DNA of 64,000 nucleotides, from the NCBI RefSeq assembly GCF_052065755.1, contig NZ_JBQHTK010000007.1, positions 1 through 64,000 on the forward strand. Reading direction: 5' to 3'. Both the position numbers and the translations under genes were made by a program. Below the pieces are notes generated by a model that was not told where the DNA came from, did not search any database, and saw only the letters and a list, made by a program, of their open reading frames with translations. This DNA comes from Allocoprococcus sp004560705. GTDB lineage: Bacteria > Bacillota > Clostridia > Lachnospirales > Lachnospiraceae. Positions 60,295 through 64,000 of this stretch are shown here, piece after piece; position 1 is the stretch's first letter; each line of letters begins with the position of its first letter.

Positions 60295-62701
60295 AAAGCA
60301 GGATGACATCCGAATGCCGTCTCATCTGTCAGCCGCAGAGCAAAAACAGGTGCAGACGGTGATTGATCGTGCAAGGGGTGACCGCACGGTTCCGCATTCG
60401 GCACAGGAGAGCATTCCTTTTCAGCGGATGTTCCCGGACGGTATTTGCCGTGTGACGGACAATTACTACACCAAAACCATTCAGTTTCAGGACATCAATT
60501 ACCAGCTGGCGCAGCAGGAAGATCAGACGGCTATCTTCGAGGAATGGTGCAGCTTCCTGAACTTCTTTGATTCCAGCATCCGCTTTGAGCTTTCTTTTAT
60601 GAATATGGCTACGGATGCCTCGAATTTTGAGAAGATGGTGCGCATCCCGTACCAGAAGGATCATTTCAATCCGGTGCGCACGGAGTACAGCACCATGCTG
60701 CGCCGCCAGCTTGCCCAGGGCAACAACGGTCTGACCAAGACGAAGTACCTGACGTTTGGCATTGAAGCAGAATCCATGAAACAGGCAAAGCCGAGGCTCA
60801 TTCACATTGAGATCGACCTGATGAACAACTTCAAACGCTTGGGTGTCCGGGCAAAATTGCTGAACGGCAAGGAACGGCTTCATCTGATGCACGATATATT
60901 CCACATGGGTGACCATGACCGATTCAATTTCGATTGGAAGTGGTTGCCAGAGAGCGGGCTGTCGGTAAAGGATTTTATTGCGCCGACCGGGTTTGCCTTT
61001 CCGAAAAACCGTATTTTTCAGATGGGCGGGATGTATGGTTCCATGTCCTATCTCCAGATCACGGCTTCCGACCTGTCGGATCAGCTGCTGAAGGATTTTC
61101 TGGATATGGAATCCAGCCAGATCGTGACTATGCACATTCAGTCGGTAGACCAGAATAAAGCAATCAAATCCATCAAGCACACCATTACGGAGCTGGATCG
61201 TTCCAAGATTGAGGAACAGAAGAAAGCTGTCCGTTCCGGATACGATATGGACATCATTCCGTCAGATTTGGCAACTTACGGCAAGGACGCAAAGGCACTG
61301 CTGAAGGAATTGCAGAGCCAGAATGAGCGTATGTTCCTGCTGACCTTTCTGGTGATGAACACCGGCGAGACGGAGCAGGAGCTGGAAACCAATGTGTTTC
61401 AAGCTTCCAGTATCGCGCAGAAGTACAACTGCAACCTGCGCCGTCTGGACTTTCAGCAGGAGCAGGGGCTGATGAGCTGCCTGCCGCTGGCACAGAATCT
61501 GATTGAGATTCAGCGCAGCATGACTACCAGCAGCACGGCAATTTTCGTGCCGTTTACCACCCAGGAACTGTTTCAGACCGGGAAAGAGGCTCTGTATTAT
61601 GGGCTTAATGCGCTGTCCAACAACCTGATTATGGTTGACCGGAAAAAGCTCAAGAACCCCAACGGGCTGATTCTTGGCACTCCCGGTTCCGGTAAGTCCT
61701 TCTCTGCCAAGAGAGAAATCGCCAATGCGTTCCTGGTGACGGATGATGATGTAATCGTGTGCGATCCGGAAGCCGAGTACACGGCACTGGTGCAGAAATT
61801 TGAGGGGCAGGTCATTAAAATCAGCCCTTCCAGCACGCAGTATATCAACCCGATGGACATCAACGCGAACTATTCGGAAGAGGATAATCCGATTGCCCTG
61901 AAAGCAGATTTTATCCTGTCCCTGTGTGAGTTGATCGTGGGCGGTAAGGAAGGCTTGCAGCCGGTAGAAAAGACGGTCATCGACCGATGTGTTCATCAGA
62001 TTTACCAGACCTATTTTGAGAACCCGGTGCCGGAGAATATGCCGGTATTGCAGGACTTGTACGAGGCTCTGCTCCGGCAGGATGAAAAGGAAGCACACCA
62101 TGTGGCAACAGCACTGGAAATCTATGTGACCGGTTCGCTGAACCTGTTTAACCACCGCACCAATGTAGATATCAATAACCGGCTGGTCTGCTATGACATC
62201 AAGGAGCTGGGCAAACAGCTGAAAAAGATCGGGATGCTGGTGGTGCAGGATCAGGTCTGGGGGCGTGTGACCGCCAACCGTAACGCCGGCAAAGCCACCC
62301 GCTACTATATGGACGAGTTCCATCTGCTTTTGAAAGAAGAGCAGACAGCAGCCTACAGCGTGGAAATCTGGAAGCGATTCCGTAAATGGGGCGGTATTCC
62401 CACCGGCATCACCCAGAACGTCAAAGACCTGCTTTCTTCTCGCGAAGTGACGAACATTTTTGAGAACAGCGACTTCATTTATATGCTGAATCAGGCAGCC
62501 GGTGACCGTCAGATACTGGCGGATCAGCTGAACATCAGCCCGCACCAGCTGTCCTATGTGACCCATTCCGGTGAAGGCGAAGGACTGCTGTTCTACGGGA
62601 ATGTGATTTTGCCGTTCGTTGATCGCTTCCCCACCGACCTGGAACTGTACCGGATTATGACGACAAAATTAACCGAAGTGCAGGAAGCAAAGGAGGCGTA
62701 A
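60257..62701 (+). CDS. virB4: VirB4-type conjugation ATPase
   Basis: An 814-residue energising ATPase of the transfer channel. The N-terminal half (about 1-430) is the VirB4/CagE domain. Walker A GTPGSGKSFSAKREIANAF is at about 474, Walker B region RYYMDEFHLLLKEEQTAA near 690, and TGITQNVKDLL follows. The start is TTG at 60257 with GGAGG 9 bases upstream; the next in-frame ATG (MPSHLSAAEQ) would drop a conserved-looking beginning. Overlap with prgI points to coupling. Confidence 0.94.
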   Translation: MFKILEKLTAKNKKQDDIRMPSHLSAAEQKQVQTVIDRARGDRTVPHSAQESIPFQRMFPDGICRVTDNYYTKTIQFQDINYQLAQQEDQTAIFEEWCSFLNFFDSSIRFELSFMNMATDASNFEKMVRIPYQKDHFNPVRTEYSTMLRRQLAQGNNGLTKTKYLTFGIEAESMKQAKPRLIHIEIDLMNNFKRLGVRAKLLNGKERLHLMHDIFHMGDHDRFNFDWKWLPESGLSVKDFIAPTGFAFPKNRIFQMGGMYGSMSYLQITASDLSDQLLKDFLDMESSQIVTMHIQSVDQNKAIKSIKHTITELDRSKIEEQKKAVRSGYDMDIIPSDLATYGKDAKALLKELQSQNERMFLLTFLVMNTGETEQELETNVFQASSIAQKYNCNLRRLDFQQEQGLMSCLPLAQNLIEIQRSMTTSSTAIFVPFTTQELFQTGKEALYYGLNALSNNLIMVDRKKLKNPNGLILGTPGSGKSFSAKREIANAFLVTDDDVIVCDPEAEYTALVQKFEGQVIKISPSSTQYINPMDINANYSEEDNPIALKADFILSLCELIVGGKEGLQPVEKTVIDRCVHQIYQTYFENPVPENMPVLQDLYEALLRQDEKEAHHVATALEIYVTGSLNLFNHRTNVDINNRLVCYDIKELGKQLKKIGMLVVQDQVWGRVTANRNAGKATRYYMDEFHLLLKEEQTAAYSVEIWKRFRKWGGIPTGITQNVKDLLSSREVTNIFENSDFIYMLNQAAGDRQILADQLNISPHQLSYVTHSGEGEGLLFYGNVILPFVDRFPTDLELYRIMTTKLTEVQEAKEA

Positions 62702-62704
62702 GCG

Positions 62705-64000
62705 ATGGCTGGCAAGAAAAATCCGAATCTCGGAGACAAGCTGCGGCAGGAGCGCGAGGGTGCGGAGAACACCCTTCGCGATTCCAGAAACAAAGCCGTA
62801 GGTAGCAGTACGGGAGAAAGCAGCAAGAAAAAAGCGGAACACCGAAGACAGATTCGTCACGAGGCCGATCTTGCCAAGATGCGCAGCAAGAAGCTGAAAT
62901 CGGAGCAGGAAGTAAAAGCGAAGAAGAATGCAGTCGCTTCCGGAAAAAAAGATGGAAAGCCAAAGAAGCCGGGGAATCTTGCGACAGATGTACTTTCAGC
63001 CAAAGCACATCAGAGTGTGCGTAATGCCGACCGGGATAATAATTCCGGTGTGGAGACAGCGCATTTCACCGAAGGTTCAGCGGAAGGCGCAGTTCGTGCA
63101 GGTTTCCGGTTCCAATATGGTCGAAAGCTGCGGCAGTACAAAAAGCTGGAGCGGCTGGAGAAAAAGGCAGATAAAGATGCCGTAGATTCCATCTTTGCGG
63201 AACGCATGAAGTCTGATCCGCAGGCTGGCTCGAATTTCTTTTCCAGATGGCGGCAGAAGCAGGCTATCAAAAAAGAGTATGCCGCTGCGAAGGCAGGTGC
63301 AGCCGCAGCGGAGAACACAGCAGCTGGCACAGCCAAAGCTGCGCAGGGTACTGCCAGTATAACGGAAAAGGCATTTCAGTTTGTGCAGAGCCACTCGCAT
63401 ATCATCATCGGTATCGCAGCCGTGGGACTGCTTGTTTTGGTGATTGCCGGGTCGGTTTCGTCATGCTCCGTCTTGATCAATGGCGGCGGCAATGTGGTGC
63501 TGGGAACTTCCTACACAGCGGAAGATGAAGATTTGAAAGGAGTGGAGACGGATTATACCAAGCTGGAAGATAAACTTCGCAAACAAATCGACCGCATTGA
63601 AACCGACCATCCGGGCTATGACGAGTATCGCTACAATCTGGAAGAGATTGGTCACAATCCCTATGAGCTTGCTTCTCTACTGACCGTAGAATTTGAAAAC
63701 TATACGAGAAGTCAGGTGCAGGCGCGGCTCCAGAGTATTTTTGAAGCGCAGTATGAGCTGAAGCTGGTGGAAAAGGTGGAAATCCGGACAAGGAAAGAAA
63801 CCCGTGTGGGTTATCGCTACAATCCAATCACCGGAACCGGACACACCTACACCTATCAGGTGACGGTACAGTATGAGTATAAAATTCTCAATGTAACGCT
63901 GCTCAATCGGGGTGTGGACTATGTTGCCAGAAATTCCGGCCTTACAGATGACCAGCTGCAACGCTACGAAGTCACATTGGAGTGCAGGGGCAATCGGGAT
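62705..64000 (+). CDS. CD1108-like mobile element protein, partial
   Basis: An open frame from ATG 62705 (GGAGGCG upstream) runs to the window end without a stop: 432 codons seen. The first 200 residues are highly charged (Lys/Glu/Arg-rich, predicted coiled coil). A membrane helix follows at about 223-245 (HIIIGIAAVGLLVLVIAG), and then an extracytoplasmic part with YDEYRYNLEEIGHNPYELAS. This is the layout of CD1108-family proteins of clostridial conjugative elements, which usually end in a lysozyme- and/or NlpC/P60-type peptidoglycan hydrolase. That domain would lie beyond 64000. It would open the cell wall for the transfer channel. Confidence 0.8.
   Translation, partial: MAGKKNPNLGDKLRQEREGAENTLRDSRNKAVGSSTGESSKKKAEHRRQIRHEADLAKMRSKKLKSEQEVKAKKNAVASGKKDGKPKKPGNLATDVLSAKAHQSVRNADRDNNSGVETAHFTEGSAEGAVRAGFRFQYGRKLRQYKKLERLEKKADKDAVDSIFAERMKSDPQAGSNFFSRWRQKQAIKKEYAAAKAGAAAAENTAAGTAKAAQGTASITEKAFQFVQSHSHIIIGIAAVGLLVLVIAGSVSSCSVLINGGGNVVLGTSYTAEDEDLKGVETDYTKLEDKLRKQIDRIETDHPGYDEYRYNLEEIGHNPYELASLLTVEFENYTRSQVQARLQSIFEAQYELKLVEKVEIRTRKETRVGYRYNPITGTGHTYTYQVTVQYEYKILNVTLLNRGVDYVARNSGLTDDQLQRYEVTLECRGNRD

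Larger units (their letters stand above)
50606..64000 (+). mobile_element. integrative conjugative element, left part
   Basis: From rpsI to the window end there is an uninterrupted plus-strand block of replication, partition and conjugation genes: antirepressor, initiator, DnaC, ParB, PcfM, PcfB, VirD4, Maff2, VirB6, PrgI, VirB4 and a CD1108-like protein. This is the layout of CTn/Tn1549-like elements of Clostridia. Base composition is visibly richer in G+C than the flanking chromosome. The 3' end of rpsI is a plausible attachment site, but the exact left boundary (between about 50530 and 50980) is not resolved. Integrase, excisionase, relaxase and any cargo must lie to the right. Confidence 0.85.

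Noticed and set aside
61262..62566. Minus-strand open frame of 434 codons
   Set aside because: Antisense to virB4 over its Walker motifs; high-GC coding makes long shadow frames likely.

Overview
The window looks like the chromosome of a gut anaerobe of the Lachnospiraceae (Clostridia, Bacillota). The evidence is the low-GC, AGGAGG-led coding, a T-box before tyrS, a PPi-type phosphofructokinase, a hydroxyproline glycyl-radical dehydratase, an ECF transporter core next to truA, a YesN/YesM-type two-component system and a split glycine decarboxylase P-protein. The genus cannot be fixed from sequence alone; a Mediterraneibacter/Dorea/Blautia-like organism is an inference.

Layout. 1-5.4 kb: HAD hydrolase, a truncated ArsR remnant, two small conserved hypotheticals, a ZIP metal transporter, a two-gene minimal SUF unit, an HPr-like protein, a DtxR-type regulator and tRNA-Arg(ACG). 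5.4-7.5 kb: a deoxyinosine/uracil-type DNA glycosylase and PPi-phosphofructokinase. 7.7-11.2 kb: a two-gene membrane unit of unknown function (degenerate kinase-TM-TPR protein plus an Ig-like surface protein). 11.5-12.1 kb: a P-II protein behind two tandem terminators. 12.2-19.7 kb: hydroxyproline use (activase, HypD, an M24 Xaa-Pro peptidase, YitT protein, GntR regulator, ProC), with three phased palindromic operators in front of proC. 19.8-25.8 kb: TetR, EamA permease, cyclophilin, EcfA1-EcfA2-EcfT-TruA, GNAT. 25.8-33.8 kb: response regulator, sensor kinase, a binding lipoprotein, then a sugar ABC importer without its own ATPase. 33.8-34.45 kb: scar of a group II intron and a tyrosine recombinase. 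34.6-43.3 kb: GcvPA-GcvPB-dipeptidase-DUF819 permease-MerR, then, on the opposite strand, an ATP-NAD-kinase-like gene and a frameshifted AspT-like transporter. 43.4-49.4 kb: T-box/tyrS, flavin reductase, Maf and two GH13 enzymes. 49.5-50.6 kb: rplM-rpsI.

50.6-64 kb: directly after rpsI begins an integrative conjugative element of higher GC. It carries an antirepressor-like protein, replication initiator, DnaC-like loader, ParB, PcfM/DUF3846, PcfB, VirD4, two identical Maff2 proteins, a 32-residue peptide, a VirB6/TrbL-like protein, PrgI, VirB4 and a CD1108-like protein cut by the window end. Its integrase and right end are outside the window.

How the genes work together. Xaa-Pro peptidase, HypD with its activase, and ProC form a route from collagen-type peptides through hydroxyproline and pyrroline-5-carboxylate to proline. 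The YesN/YesM pair with its own binding lipoprotein probably controls the adjacent ABC importer, and two GH13 enzymes could process imported oligosaccharides. The least explained parts are the pseudokinase/Ig-like pair and the three-times repeated leader element in the conjugative element.
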